Part shown: positions 1 to 11,900 of the stretch, in pieces
How positions within the stretch are numbered: position 1 is the stretch's first letter
How the letters are laid out: each line of letters opens with the position of its first letter
DNA from: Symbiodinium natans
Lineage: Eukaryota > Sar > Dinophyceae > Suessiales > Symbiodiniaceae
Assembly (NCBI GenBank): GCA_905221605.1
Contig: CAJNDS010002762.1
Location: 263,507 to 288,664, forward strand
Direction of reading: 5' to 3'
Length of the DNA: 25,158 nt
Program-made: the position numbers and the translations under genes
Notes under the pieces: generated by a model
Seen by the model: the letters and a program-made list of their open reading frames with translations, nothing else
Told to the model about the DNA's origin: nothing
Databases searched by the model: none

Positions 1-3000
1 TATCTGCAGACATGGCTTTCTCGATTGTTCCATATTGTTCCTTTGCCTGGCCGTGTTGGGGGTTCGTCTCAAGGTTCGGAGCTGGTGACTTCTTTCTGAG
101 CTTTGAACTAGATGCCAGATTGAGTGTCGCCGGCTTCCTAGATCCTACTGCCATTGACCTCTCAAAGTAAGCCGGTTCAAAAGGATGGACTGCAGAAACG
201 CAGGCGATGCAAACGTATGCAAGTACTGCCCGACGAAACACGAAACGAAGCAATCTTTGATTGCAGGAGTAGCTGAGCGTGACCCCTCTTCGAAAATCAC
301 ACCCTGAGACATGCCCTGAAACATCTGCAGGGATCATGTGGGATTGGCATGATTGGTACTCCAAGGGTCACTTGGGGGGGCTTCTTGTTATCGAGGTACC
401 CTCCTAGGAGTCCTGTTTAAAGGGGATTCTACCACATTCTCGGGCAAAAAGGGGTACCCCTGCTATGGGAAACCCCCGTTTTTGTGCTGCCAAACTGCCT
501 GCCTGCACCAGGTGCACGGCTTTTGGCCAGGAGCGGCCTCTGCACTTGTTCGCCCACAACTTTTGTCACTCTTTGAGCGCTTGAACAGAGATTTCAGCCC
601 GAGCAAAACATTCAACATCATTGAACCCTAGACTGCTTGACTCCAACCCCCCCCCCCAAAGCCCTTCAGCACCCTGCCATGCAGTCGCCGGGCCTTTTCT
701 TCGAATCCATGGGGTCCGTGGCTTACAGCAGGGACGTTTTTAACGCCCGCCTCACCTCTGCCACGTGTGCTTGTGCCGCTTGCACCGTTCTTTCTCCTAC
801 GCCTGCGCCGGCATACGTCTCCAACTCCCCTGCAGCTTGAAAGCGCAGCCTGAAAGCGCAGCTTGAAAGCAGCCAGGAAAGAACAAGGGCCTGTGTGTTC
901 GCAGTTCGAGGCCCACACAGCCCTGGGTCACAGCTTGTTTCAGCCTGTCTCTCGCAATCTTGGGTTCTGCTGGATAAGTGCAACGAAGCTGAAGACATTT
1001 ATTTCGGGAAACATTCAAGAGAGCTCGGCTGCCAGGCGGTTTGAGTATCAACTTCCTCAACTGCCTTGGCTTCCAAGGCTTCAAGTGCAAGCCCAGAATG
1101 TCCATGGGCCGATCATGTCGGGACACTTGGTCACACCTCGCGCGCGTCAGCTTGGAGTCAACGCCACCACCACCATGCGATGCGCAGGTCCTGGCTCAAG
1201 ATGAATGTCTCTTTTCTAGATTTGGGATCCAGAACCATAGATCCACCAAACTCAGTCTCTTCTCCCGACTCATCCCTGAAAACTACGATGAATGCTGTGC
1301 TTGTTGGTGCCCTATTGGCCGCATGGTGTGTCATAACAAGCTGGAAGTTTAAGGGGCCGCGCAAGACATTCAGATTCCACGTTCAGAAGTCCAAAATGCG
1401 CGTCGCAGGCTGCCGGCACTCTCCGAGCACATGGTCCCAGCATACACCGACATCAAGGATCGTCCGTGCACGTGGCAACAAACATGCGACTGTGACTTGC
1501 ATGGGTTTACACAATGAAGTGATGAGCCAAGGTCTGGGGGCATGCGCAGCTGCACAAGGCCTTCTACAGAAGCTCATCAATTGCGACTTGCCATACCATA
1601 CCGCAAAGCTTTGTCACAACGTGCTCAGGCGTCATCCATACTCCCAAACCTCGAACCAAAGACCCCAAACCCCAGAAATGAGGTCAAAACCCTTCAGTAT
1701 GAGGTTGCGGCCTGAATGCCACATCCTCCATGTACTGAACGTAGGAACGTGGTGAGAGGGTCTCACGGGATCTGCCCAGGCTGGTACCTGAGCTGTTGGC
1801 GGAGCCATCCCATATCCGTAACAGCTTCCTCATCCTAGTTGGCGCGTATACCACTTCGACTGGCTGCACTATGCAAGGACAGACTGCACTATGCAAGTGT
1901 AAGAAAGTACGCTCGCAAGCAGCAAAAAGGCTTGTTGCAGTGACAAATGCGGAGGGCGGAGGGGTCGAGACACCTTATCCTCGGAGCTTGTGCTTAGTTG
2001 TGGGCCTGGGGTTGTGCGCAGCTTGGCTTGGCTAAGCCCTGGAGCATCGCATGCAGTCGGTTTGCTCGGCCAGCTTCTACAGTCTTATGAAGACCCCTGC
2101 GCACTGGAAACACCACAACTCCCCTAGGCCAACTACCCCAGGACTTGCCGGCAACGCAAACCGTGCAGCCACGGCACATTGGATATGCGCACTCACGGGG
2201 AGTGCTTGTAGAGATCGCCTCTACATCTTCCTTCGAGAGCTCCTTCAAACAACTGCGACTTCCCGTGTAGATATCCGAGTAGCGAGCCTGAAAAAGAGAC
2301 TTCCGTGGCTGGCCTTTGGTGTCTAAGGAGTCTAAGTTTGGGCCTTCTTCTCGGGTTTTGCTTGGGTGGACTCTCATGCTTAAGGATCGTTCCCCTGTCG
2401 AGCGCTCGATGCTACCGTCAAAAGAGGCCTCTTGGGATCTTCTAAGCTTGATGCAGCCGCGCGTCGAATCGGAAAAGGTCCAGGTTGGCCACCATGTGCT
2501 TCACGGATGAGGCCTTGGAGACCGGCCAGCTTAAGGCTCATAAGGGCTGATTCTCAAGGTAAGCCGTGGGCCTGCGAGCTTCCCCGCAAGTAGCACGTGG
2601 GGTTCTCAATCCTCTCTCACGCGCACCACTGCCGCAGTGGTGCGACCCAACAGCTGCTCTTCGGCCAGCAACAGCACTGCTACATTGAAGCCCTAGCCGA
2701 GCCGTAAACATGCCCCAAGGTATCCGAAGGTTCACGGTGGAGGCCCCAAGGCAGCGAAGGCACGCCTGGAAGAACCACCGCATCATATCGCTGCACCACG
2801 TAGCGCAGCAAGACCTTGCGAAGGTTCCTGACCCAAAACAACCAGCTGCACCGTGACGCAGCCCACAACCCATCCCCTGAAGTCTACCTGAAGTCTACCC
2901 GACATTTCCCATAAGTCCTAGAGATCTATGCAGCCTCGCGCAACCCAGAGGTTTTGATGTGCCAGCAAGCACGGGCCGTCGAGGAAGCCCCGCCCGGCCT

Positions 3001-3042
3001 GCTCCGGGGATCGCCCGAGGCGTGCGGCCACGCTACCTGGTT
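1..3042. other. Left flank, no recognisable gene
   Basis: This is mixed-composition sequence with short open frames on both strands, none of which resembles a protein family I know. The longest is 229 codons at 1066-1755 on the plus strand. It overlaps equally open frames on the other strand and looks like chance. Small local repeats are visible: a 13-bp unit (agcttgaaagcgc) about three times at 834-870, a 14-bp direct repeat (ctgcactatgcaag) at 1864 and 1884, and tgaagtctacc twice at about 2878-2899. Exons of an intron-rich gene could be hidden here, but no splice-consistent chain could be built by eye. Confidence 0.5.
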
Positions 3043-3218
3043 GGTTTAGGGTTTAGGGTTTAGGGTTTAGGGTTTAGGGTTTAGGGTTTAGGGTTTAGGG
3101 TTTAGGGTTTAGGGTTTAGGGTTTAGGGTTTAGGGTTTAGGGTTTAGGGTTTAGGGTTTAGGGTTTAGGGTTTAGGGTTTAGGGTTTAGGGTTTAGGGTT
3201 TAGGGTTTAGGGTTTAGG
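3043..3218 (+). repeat. Interstitial telomeric array, (TTTAGGG) about 25 copies
   Basis: There are about 25 uninterrupted TTTAGGG units with the G-rich strand on plus. The array starts after ...cctggttgg and ends at ...tttaggtc. TTTAGGG is the Arabidopsis-type telomere repeat, also reported for dinoflagellates. Unique sequence lies on both sides, so it is interstitial in this assembly. No degenerate unit was seen, which suggests recent origin or active homogenisation. Confidence 0.95.
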
Positions 3219-5333
3219 TCTTCTTATCGCACGACGGAAAGGGCAAAAGATGTCAGTTTACTTGCCTATGCTGACTTTCCGGTGGTCAGGTCTTGCTGCT
3301 GGAAATACTCTCCAGGCCAAGCTGTTGCCGTTTGCTGTGGGTAGTCTACCTTTCATGCTTAACCGCATGTTTTGCGTTTGCTGGTTGAGCTTCAAGGCTT
3401 GGAGGACTTCGGGGGCCCCCCTATAGCGCCCTTATGAACGGCGTACCCCCAGTCCGTCTGCTTGCAGTGAGCTGCTTACTGCACCAGCCGTCCGGAGCTG
3501 CTCCCGGAGCTTTGGAGTGTAGGAGCCTCCGCAGAGAAGCGCCTTTTTCGAGGTGCTTCTTGTCCAAGCATCTCGAAAAACCACTGAGATCTGAAAAAAG
3601 CGCGTTGAGGGGAAGGAGGGCTTCCGAGGCAAACAGCTCTCACGCCTTTACAAGGGTCCCTGCCAGAGGATGCTCTGATGCAAATATGTCAAAGTGTGCC
3701 TTGTTGCAACGACGCCATTGGTGTGTTGAAGCCCATGTCCCCTAAAATGCATTTCAGAACCTGTTGTTCGTGCGATTCCTGCGATTCACGCTGCTACAAT
3801 ACTGCTCAAAACATGTGAAACAGCCCGGTGTTTACATCCAGGCTGCAAACGGGCACAGCAGTACAACACACGCTTTTGGGTCTTCAGGGTTTTCGGTGGG
3901 ACTGATGTTCCGCCGTAGCCACCAAGGACTAAGGCTTCAATTGCAAGTCGCAAAGATGCGAGAGTATCAAGAAGGACCCTTCCCACATCGCCAACCGCCT
4001 CCCAGGGGGCTGTAGGCGAGCGTGTGGATGCCATGTGCTGCATGATAGGAGTGCAGCTCCTGGCTGTCACCACTGCACGACGGCCGAGGGCTTATCCTTC
4101 ATATGTAGCTGTTGGCATGCCCATCGCTGATGAAACCTCGGCACCTGACTACAGCTTGGAAGCTGCTTCCTCCTTTTGAAAGGCCCCCGAGTCTTCAGTA
4201 CCCGGAAACAGAATACAAAGTAGAACAGACACAAGATTCGGATGCTACCAACTGACTGCATTCGCTGGAGTTGAAACAAGGTTTATGTTGAACTGACACG
4301 GAGGTTGAAGCGCGGTTGGGGGGGGGCGCAAATTGATCGAAAGGTCGAGGAATGAGAAGAGCTGGAAGAGTTCTTGGAAAGAGCCTCCCCGAGCCTTCTA
4401 GAGAATGGGCCGCTCTACTATCTACCCTTCAAAACATCGCCTGGGGGCCTGAGTCGGATGCTGCAATCAAGCGGCTGCGGAAGCACATCGCGGAAGTTAA
4501 GGACATCGAAGGATGCTGCAAGGACGCGGCCACTTCTGTCCCTTCGCAACCACGGCCCACAATGACCCAAAACCCCTTTCCTCACGATCCCTGGCACTCT
4601 TCGGTCCTCGTCCATCGCACATGCGGCCGACGCTTCGATCTGGTTGTATCGAGGTCTCTGCAGGCCGGCGGCCTCAATCCTCGAATCGCCAGCTGGGGCT
4701 TGTCCGGCATAGTACAATCTGGGGGGGTTACGATTTTAAGGTTCATTTGTTGGGGTCCTTAAATTGGGGTCTATTTCAGGCATCCCCCTATTTTCGTGAA
4801 CCCCTAGCTGACTTCGGGCTATCAGCAGTACGAGCCAACAAAAAGCCAGCTGTTGCATCTTGCACCATCTCGAGTCTGGGACAACACAGATGTCCATCTG
4901 CTTCCAAAACAGACAATTTTATCAAATGTAGGGCTTGCCGGCCAATGCTTGAGTCAGTTCCGTTTGGGGCTTCCAAGAATCAAAGCCATTCAGCGATATC
5001 CACAATCCAGACCTCAAGCGCTACTGATACCAGCAAACCGAAAGCCACAACACCAGAAACGAGCGTGAGGAGTAATGAGGGGGACTTTGGGCTTAGGGGA
5101 CAAGGATGGATGCACCCCTTCCCTCCAAGTGGCTGGGACGTGTCCCAGTTTAGGATTTTGTAGTTTCGTCTGCTTCCCTCTCTCCCCCTCCGGTTGGGAT
5201 GTCGTGTTGGTCAAGTTTGTGGGTTTACGTGGGGCTCGGGGCCACTGTCGAGGGTAAGATCGGCAAGGCTTCTGTGAACATGGTTGAAGACGAGGGTTGA
5301 AGGTTGAAGGGCTTGGGTGGATGGCGGTGGGGG
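3219..5333. other. Sequence between the telomeric array and the retrotransposon, no recognisable gene
   Basis: About 2.1 kb of mixed-composition DNA separates the TTTAGGG array from the CCCTAAA array that received the retrotransposon. Open frames of 70 to 216 codons occur (for example 4352-4762 and 4513-5163 on plus). They overlap each other in several frames and show no recognisable motif, so I do not call them genes. Short G runs occur near 4318-4328 and 4722-4728. No RNA gene or transposon terminus was recognised. Confidence 0.45.
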
Positions 5334-5344
5334 CCTAAACCCTA
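5334..5344 (-). repeat. Left remnant of the CCCTAAA array split by the retrotransposon
   Basis: The bases cctaaacccta lie immediately left of the 3' LTR. Joined to the array at 14176-14236, with one CCCTA copy removed, they continue the heptamer in perfect register. This shows the element inserted into an existing telomere-type array close to its left edge. Confidence 0.85.
5340..5344. repeat. Target-site duplication CCCTA (left copy)
   Basis: The five bases cccta directly abut the outer end of the 3' LTR and are repeated at 14176-14180 next to the outer end of the 5' LTR. Five base pairs is the usual duplication length for Ty1/copia integrases. Because the target is itself a heptamer array, the exact duplication boundary carries some ambiguity. 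Confidence 0.8.
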
Positions 5345-5623
5345 TACGGGGGGACAACCAAGGAAGGAAATCAACTCCCCTAATCGCCCTGAACTTATAT
5401 TTCCCAGATCGAACCAAGAAACAACCAAGAACACGGATAAGAGCAACAAGGAAGGGGCACCCTTACACAAGTAGAGGGGCACTAACCCAACCCTCACTCC
5501 CAAACACGGACTTTTTTCTTTGGACGGGCTGGCCATCCTTGAGCCAAACATAGTTTACGGGTTCATTAACCCTTTCAACTTCCAACACTAACTCCTTTCT
5601 ACAATACCAATTGCAGCTCCGCA
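5345..5623 (-). repeat. 3' LTR of the retrotransposon
   Basis: This 279-bp repeat is identical by eye to 13897-14175. On the sense strand it starts TGCGGAGC and ends CCCCGTA. It carries the spliced-leader-like sequence at 5538-5560. Its inner edge abuts a purine tract and its outer edge abuts the CCCTA duplication. Polyadenylation sites would lie here, but no clear signal was recognised. Confidence 0.93.
5538..5560 (-). promoter_or_regulatory. Spliced-leader-like sequence in the 3' LTR
   Basis: The sense strand begins CCGTA and ends TTTGGCTCAAG, with seven bases between. The conserved dinoflagellate spliced leader begins the same way after one variable base, has five bases between, and ends identically. 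This is the second copy of the motif described for the 5' LTR at 14090-14112. Confidence 0.6.
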
Positions 5624-5635
5624 CTCCCCCTGTCC
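5624..5635 (-). promoter_or_regulatory. Polypurine tract next to the 3' LTR
   Basis: On the sense strand ggacagggggag runs directly into the first TG of the 3' LTR. This is the position and composition expected for the purine primer of plus-strand DNA synthesis. The core is AGGGGGAG. The following base differs between the two LTR contexts, which fixes the LTR edge here. Confidence 0.75.
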
Positions 5636-5993
5636 TAGGATTTCCTAGGACACATTGGAGATGCAGGTCTTTTGGCCAAAAACTGCCATTAAGGCAGCAG
5701 CCAGCTGCTTGAAATGCAAGTTGTGGTTTAACGTCTTCCAGGACTGAATTATAGCACGTTGGCTAACCTACCACCCATAGAGAATCTTTTTTCACCATGA
5801 TCCTCTCATCACTGAAGACTCCTTGGCCTTCTTCACCACAAACCGTGGTCTTCGCTACGCGAAAAGCTACTTACTTCTACTATCAGGGATTTCCATACCC
5901 TTAATAGTAACCACCACATTGTCAGCACATTGGCTGTTCCAGCGCACCCGTCTCCAGAAAGAGAAAAACTATCCCTTCATCCATACCATCCAA
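5636..5993 (-). other. 3' untranslated region of the retroelement, no pol
   Basis: These 358 bases between the stop codon and the polypurine tract contain stops in all sense frames. They are far too short for integrase, reverse transcriptase and RNase H. I see no convincing remnant of any of these. Confidence 0.7.
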
Positions 5994-8900
5994 TCACTTC
6001 TTTTTCCGATTGTTGGCAATCTTGAGGTGAAGTTGCAGCAGAATATACTCCAGGTCCGAAACTGTAAGAACAGGATCCTGTACGCCCCTTTGAATTGAGG
6101 ATACCAATCCTTCTCTCTTTGCGTCCTCAATCGCCTGGCAAGATTGACCCAGCTCTTCATTCGCAGTGGCAGACCCTGGTGCATCCGCATCAGATGGACG
6201 ATCCTTTTCTTCAGGATCTTGAACCATTACCACCTCTTCTTTTTTGGGACTCTGACTTTTCTCCCTCTTCTTTGTCTTTCCACCGACATTTGACTTTGTG
6301 CGCGTCTTCGAGGATTTTTCCACTGCAGAAGCCACCACATTGGATGTTGATCCACCCTTCTCAATGATCGTCGGCATCTTCTTCGGCTTTGGAACCATGA
6401 GAGTGTAAGGATCTTCAATAGCTGCAGCTTTCCTCTTCTTTTTTACCTTTTTCTTCTCTTCTTCAACGGCAACCTCCGTCTCCGAAGTCTCAACCACTCC
6501 TGTTTCGGCAGGAATATCCTTGCTGGACTCCCTTTCTAGGGATCTCTTTTTACCTCTTTTGGGATCCTTTTCCTCTCCCAAATTGGCTCGCTCATACCAT
6601 ATCCTCAGGTCATTGACCCATTCTTCCACCTCCGCGAGCGAAACCTCATACGACTTCACTACTTCGAGAAGTTCCAGCACGGACAACATTTCAGTGGTCC
6701 ACGAAACCCATACTTGATCCATTTGGTCAGCATCTCCAGTGAACTTCAGGAGTTTGAACAATGGGTCCGCCTCTGCTCGAGCCAAATCTGGCTTGCCACC
6801 GGAGAGAAATGAAATCGCCTCCATCAACAGTTCCGTCATCTTGGTCTCTTCGTCATAAACCATAAAATCCTCCTCATCATCATCGAACTGTTCAGGAGAG
6901 ATCTCCTTTTCTCCACCATTTGCACCAGACTTTTTCCTTGGACCATCCCTTGGGGGCGTCCTTGGAGACCTTGGCCTCTGTTTTTCCAACGGAACACCAT
7001 GCTCGAAGACACACCTGTCACCAAATCGACACTTCCCAGACCGAGCAAACTGGACGCACCTCACACCAGTTGCATCATGCGAGAACTCACAATCCTTTCC
7101 AGCGAAACATTCTCTCCCTGCCACATAGTATTTGCACCAATATGAATGTAGCACCACATCATCTTCGGAATGGATGAATTTGCAGTCGTCACCGAATTTG
7201 CAGCGATCTTTCCCCCTGCCGAACCAATAGCAGAAACCCTTCTTCCTCTTCTCCAAGCGCTCTGCCTCATACCGGTCCATAGGGCGATTGTGCTCTACAT
7301 GAACATTGCCATGTACCTGGGGACTGCTCCCTTCACCCGACGTGCTATCAGTATTTGGTGCTTGGAGTACAGCTGGAAAACCCGGCCTTGGTCCTACCAC
7401 CTTCATGATCGGTTTTCCGCCAACTCCTGAGCCATGCTGAGACGATCCAAAAACATTGAACATCTTCATGAAGGCCTTTCTAGTGCCAATCTTCTGCACC
7501 CTTTTGATTGGACGTTTCATTGCTCCAACCTTGCATCCAGATGCGTTCAAACGACACAACCTCCTATAACCAACTCTATGTCCCTTCTTCCAAAGAGCCA
7601 TAAGAATTTTAGAGGCAGTAACATTCTCCACCTCTACCTTTTCCAATGGTCCCTCACTTCCCGGAACAAACCCATCCATATCTGAAGACCTTTCCATCTT
7701 TTTTGACACCACTTCGTCGAGGTAGTCTTCCGAGATCCAGGGTAAGTTCCCCTTAGAGGAAGGATTGTCATCATTGTTTGGTCCTTCACCAGGATACCCT
7801 TTTGTGCTGTCAAAGATCTTACCAGTAGTGCGGTCCTGCATAGAGAAATTCGAAGCCACGCGGGAGTACACTGACCACAAGAAAATCCTTGTGTCCGCCA
7901 GTCTTGATGACCCACTGGATGTCTCCTCTTCCGGAGAAACTTCTGGCGCTTTGCCATCCCCTCCAGTGTCACCACTTATCTCACCTCCAGCATCTTCAAT
8001 GGGAATAAGGGATTCATTGTTCCCTTGATCAAGCACCGCGCCCTCTGGTCCAAAAACTTCCAGCACCGCTGTCGAAGGATCCACCTCTTCATCAGCATCG
8101 TCGTCCATCCTTCTCCAGAGAGCCTCCAATTGGTCCGCACAAGTCGCCGCTTGAAGGAACTCCATCAACCGAGCCCTCCCGCGCTGCCAGAGAAATTCCG
8201 AAATCATCACCGACCCTTGGGCTCCCAGATTCAGGAATGGGTGAACCATTTTGGCTACCCTCGCCATAAGTTCAATATGAACTTCCATGCCTGGACTGCG
8301 GCTCCAATCGTAGGCAATTGCCTCCATAGCAGTTCCAAACTTGTCAGTGTTCTTGAATTCCCCTTCCAGACCAGGAGACAACAAAGCACCCATCACTGAA
8401 AGAGGATAATTCCCCACCGCCGACAAGCACGGGTTTTCATGGAACGAATGATGCAGGTCAGTATAATGTCCTTGATCTCTCCTTTGAAAAAGGAGTGCTC
8501 CAGTCCCTAGCTGGGCATTCATTTCATCCACTTGAACCATTTCAGCACATATCCTCTGTGCCATGTACGCCATTGCTGGCCAGACGGAACGATCGGTAAG
8601 ACCGCGACGCATAACCCAATCAGTTGTTGGCGACTGAATCAGCGTCCTTGGATCATACACCAGAACAACCATCGCACCGTCACCCATTGACTGATCAGCA
8701 TCGTCCTCCAGTGCCAGGTTCTCATCCTGTTCGCTTGCACCCTCGGATGACATGCTAATAACCAAATTTCGATCCATCTTATTGGACCCTTTTTGGCAGT
8801 CTCTTTGCCCCACCGGCAACTTGCCAACTGCAACCTTCCAATAAATCCGAGTCAGAAGGCCTTTAACCAGCAATTGCTGAAGGTCACTCCTCACCGGACC

Positions 8901-11900
8901 ACCATCCAACATCTTCGCATCATCACCACGGAGGTCATTGCTCCCACCTTCTCCTTCTTTTTGGTCAGTCTCCTCGCCAGAAATCTGTACTGCTCCTTCC
9001 GGCGCCGTCTCCTGTCCAGCCACTTCTTGCCCAGGAAGAACTTGAGCGCTTTCAGAGACATTCACCTGTCCAGCAACACCTTGCCCAGGTAAAACCTCAT
9101 CCGTGGAGCCCACCGCCAGCGAACCAACCATAACTGAACCATCCCTTGCTCTTTTTTGAGACCGTTCAGCTCGACGAGAAGGTTGTGGTAGCGAAAAAAC
9201 TTGTGAAGTCACTTCTTGGCGGGTCTCCCCCCGCGACGCTTTGTCGCGCCCTTCGCCAAGGTGAACCGATTTTTTCGGCCCGTCATTGGAGCCTGAAGAA
9301 CCACTTTGCGGAACATTGCCACGATTCGCAGTTCTCTTTGAATCCCTTTCTTGCAAAAAGATTTCCTTCAGGCGTTGTACGGCATTGGTCTCCTCTTCGC
9401 TTGAATCGCTTGAGGAAGCGGCATACGAGACCAAAGCCTCCGCCTGTTCATCATCATCCACCACATCTGCCCACGCTCTGCTGAACCGATACGACAACCC
9501 ACCACGAGGCTTCAGTTCCAGTGGCTTCGGCTTTTCCACCACTTCCGCCGGTTGCACTCGTCGTTGTGACCGAGAGCGTGGCACCTGTCGCACCTGTTTT
9601 TTGTCCAGCAAGGGCCTTCCCCTTCTCACAGGGTTTGATCTTGACCGATACTTTTTTGTTGGTGGATTCACCGGCGGCATTCCAACTCCCACCAACCGCA
9701 GCTTCTGTACACACAACGGAGACCTCTGCGCAAGCGTCCAACCATCACGGTACCTGACCTTATCAAAAAGCTCCCGATAGGAGCCTCTCGGCATAGTTTT
9801 TGCACCGGAGTCTTCAGCTTCACGCACCTGAGTGAGGGTTCGCACCGCCGCTCTTCCAGTCCCTTTGTTCCCAGAAGATTGTTGTACCCGTACAGATGCA
9901 TCAGAAGGAACTGCCTTTTCCGGTCCTCCCGGTCGATATCGGACATCACCCACCAATTGCAGAATTTTGCATGCGGTCACTTTGTTGATCCCTTTGTCAA
10001 CCAAATCTTCCACAAAGATGAACTCTTGCAAGTCCGACACATTGGTCACACCAAGCGTAATCATCACCTCACTTACATGAGGGGTATACACCCACAGGTG
10101 TGCGTTGCGAGCCATCCAATTTTCAATTGGCTCCTCCGGATTTTGAAGCTGAGTACCAGTGGATGCAGCCACTGAATTCTTTTGTTCATCAGCTTCTGCT
10201 TCATCCAGAGTACCTTTTTCACCATCTTTTTGTGACACATTGGTCATTTGCAGTGCTTTCGGTGCCGAGGATGAGGAAGATTCAGCTCCCCCACTTGCAG
10301 GCGGCTGAAACGTGCTTCTATCCGTAATCTCCCATCCTCTCTCTTTTTCAAACCGGACCTGATTGGCCACCTGTACCATGTGTTTCAGGAGCGACAGCCG
10401 CTCCTCTGACATCTCGTCATGGGAGTACTTGCAGAAATTTAACCCTTTCCGGCAACGTCCTCGGAGGTAATAATCGAAACAGCAATTGTGGAACCCTGCG
10501 TCCCTTAGTGACTTCCTGGAAGCATTGTCCCAAGATTTGCCGGGCTCCCAAGTCCCTTCCAATGCTATGTCATCGTTGTGAAGGTACCTGCATGCAGTCC
10601 CATATTTACAACCACCTTGATTGTAATACAGACACAGCCGACCTTTTGGCTCACCTGACGTAGGCTCACCCTTTGATGCACCTTTGCCAAAATTGTACTT
10701 GGCCCGGAAGGCTAAATCCTCCCGCTCCTGCTGTGCCTCATCCACTGTACCTTCCTCTGTGGGAGGGTCACCGATGTTCCCATCCTCATCATCAGCTTCT
10801 TGGCTATTCTTTGGATCAGTTGACCCTCCTCCTGGCCAACCTTCACCATAACGACGATGCTCATAGGAACACTCATCACCATTGCGACACCGTCCCCGAT
10901 TGAAGAACTTGCACAGCTTGCTGTAACCAGGTGACAACACAGTCTTTGGTGTCATGTAAGCCTTTTTGTACTGGTCAGGGTCCATGTAGGCTTCCATTGG
11001 CTTGTTCTCCCTTTTGCTCATGGATTGCACTGCACCATCAAGCTCCTGCAAAAATAGCTTGGTGTCCAACCAAAGCGCGTTCCAAAACTCATCTTCCCCT
11101 TGATTCAGCACCGTTGCCACCGCTTCACCCACAACTGGTCGAGAAAATCTCCTTTTTTTGCATGCCAGTTCGAAAAGCGCGTTGTGGTACTGTTTTCGGG
11201 AAAAAGTGGTTAACTCCCCCAAGCCTGTGCTTTCTGTACCATCAGGCTTCCAACCACCATTTTGCAAGATGCCATACGCGCGCCGAGCTTCCGCATTGAG
11301 GAATGCCTGATCTGCAACACACTCCTGTAAATCTTCCATCGGGCGACCCAACAGCATCCCTGTAATTTTGCCAACATAGGCTTCCTCTTCGTTTCCATTC
11401 TCCAGAAGAGCTTTGTAGATCTTTTCTCCATAAAGTTGTCTTTCTTCTCGTTCTTCAGAGGATAACTCCTGTACCACAAGCTCCTCATCGGATTGCTCTT
11501 CCTCCTGTTTCCAGTCCCATTGACCGTTGGAATCTCGGTACCACTGACCAACATACCATGGATTCGTCCACCACGTACTCCAGCCGCTGGGTTTCCACTT
11601 CCGCAGCGTTGAGGAAGAGTCCTCCACGTCCTCTTCCAAAACCAGAAAGGTGTCCAAGATTATGGTACCATCATCTTCCACTAGTTTCACTGTTCCATTG
11701 ACAGTATCACCAAATCTGAAATGGCACGTATTGTTCCCTTCTGTAGGAATCAATACATTCAAATCACCATGGTCCAAAAAGGCTCCATACCCATTGATGC
11801 AGCGCACTAGACCCATGATCTCATCTCCCTCTTGATAGCAATGTGTCCCAGGTGATTCCAAGGCTCCCGCTCGGGGCACTTTCTTTGCTTGCTCTTCAGA

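Noticed and set aside
1192-1200. TGGCTCAAG, resembling the 3' end of the spliced leader
   Set aside because: Only nine bases match and the CCGTA and CCATTT parts are missing, so chance is likely.
1066-1755. 229-codon open frame on plus in the left flank
   Set aside because: It overlaps other open frames on both strands and shows no recognisable domain or start context; likely chance in stop-poor sequence.
2680-2868. Possible minus-strand exon with plausible codon use (LRKVLLRYVVQRYD region)
   Set aside because: The translation looks protein-like, but no partner exon, clear splice sites or family match could be found.
5636-5993. Possible RNase H tail remnant upstream of the 3' LTR
   Set aside because: A few residues (ANVLT) recall copia RNase H ends, but frames are interrupted and the match is too short.
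9286-9780. 164-codon plus-strand frame and similar ones across 6000-13850
   Set aside because: They are antisense shadows of the long retroelement ORF and carry no recognisable domains.
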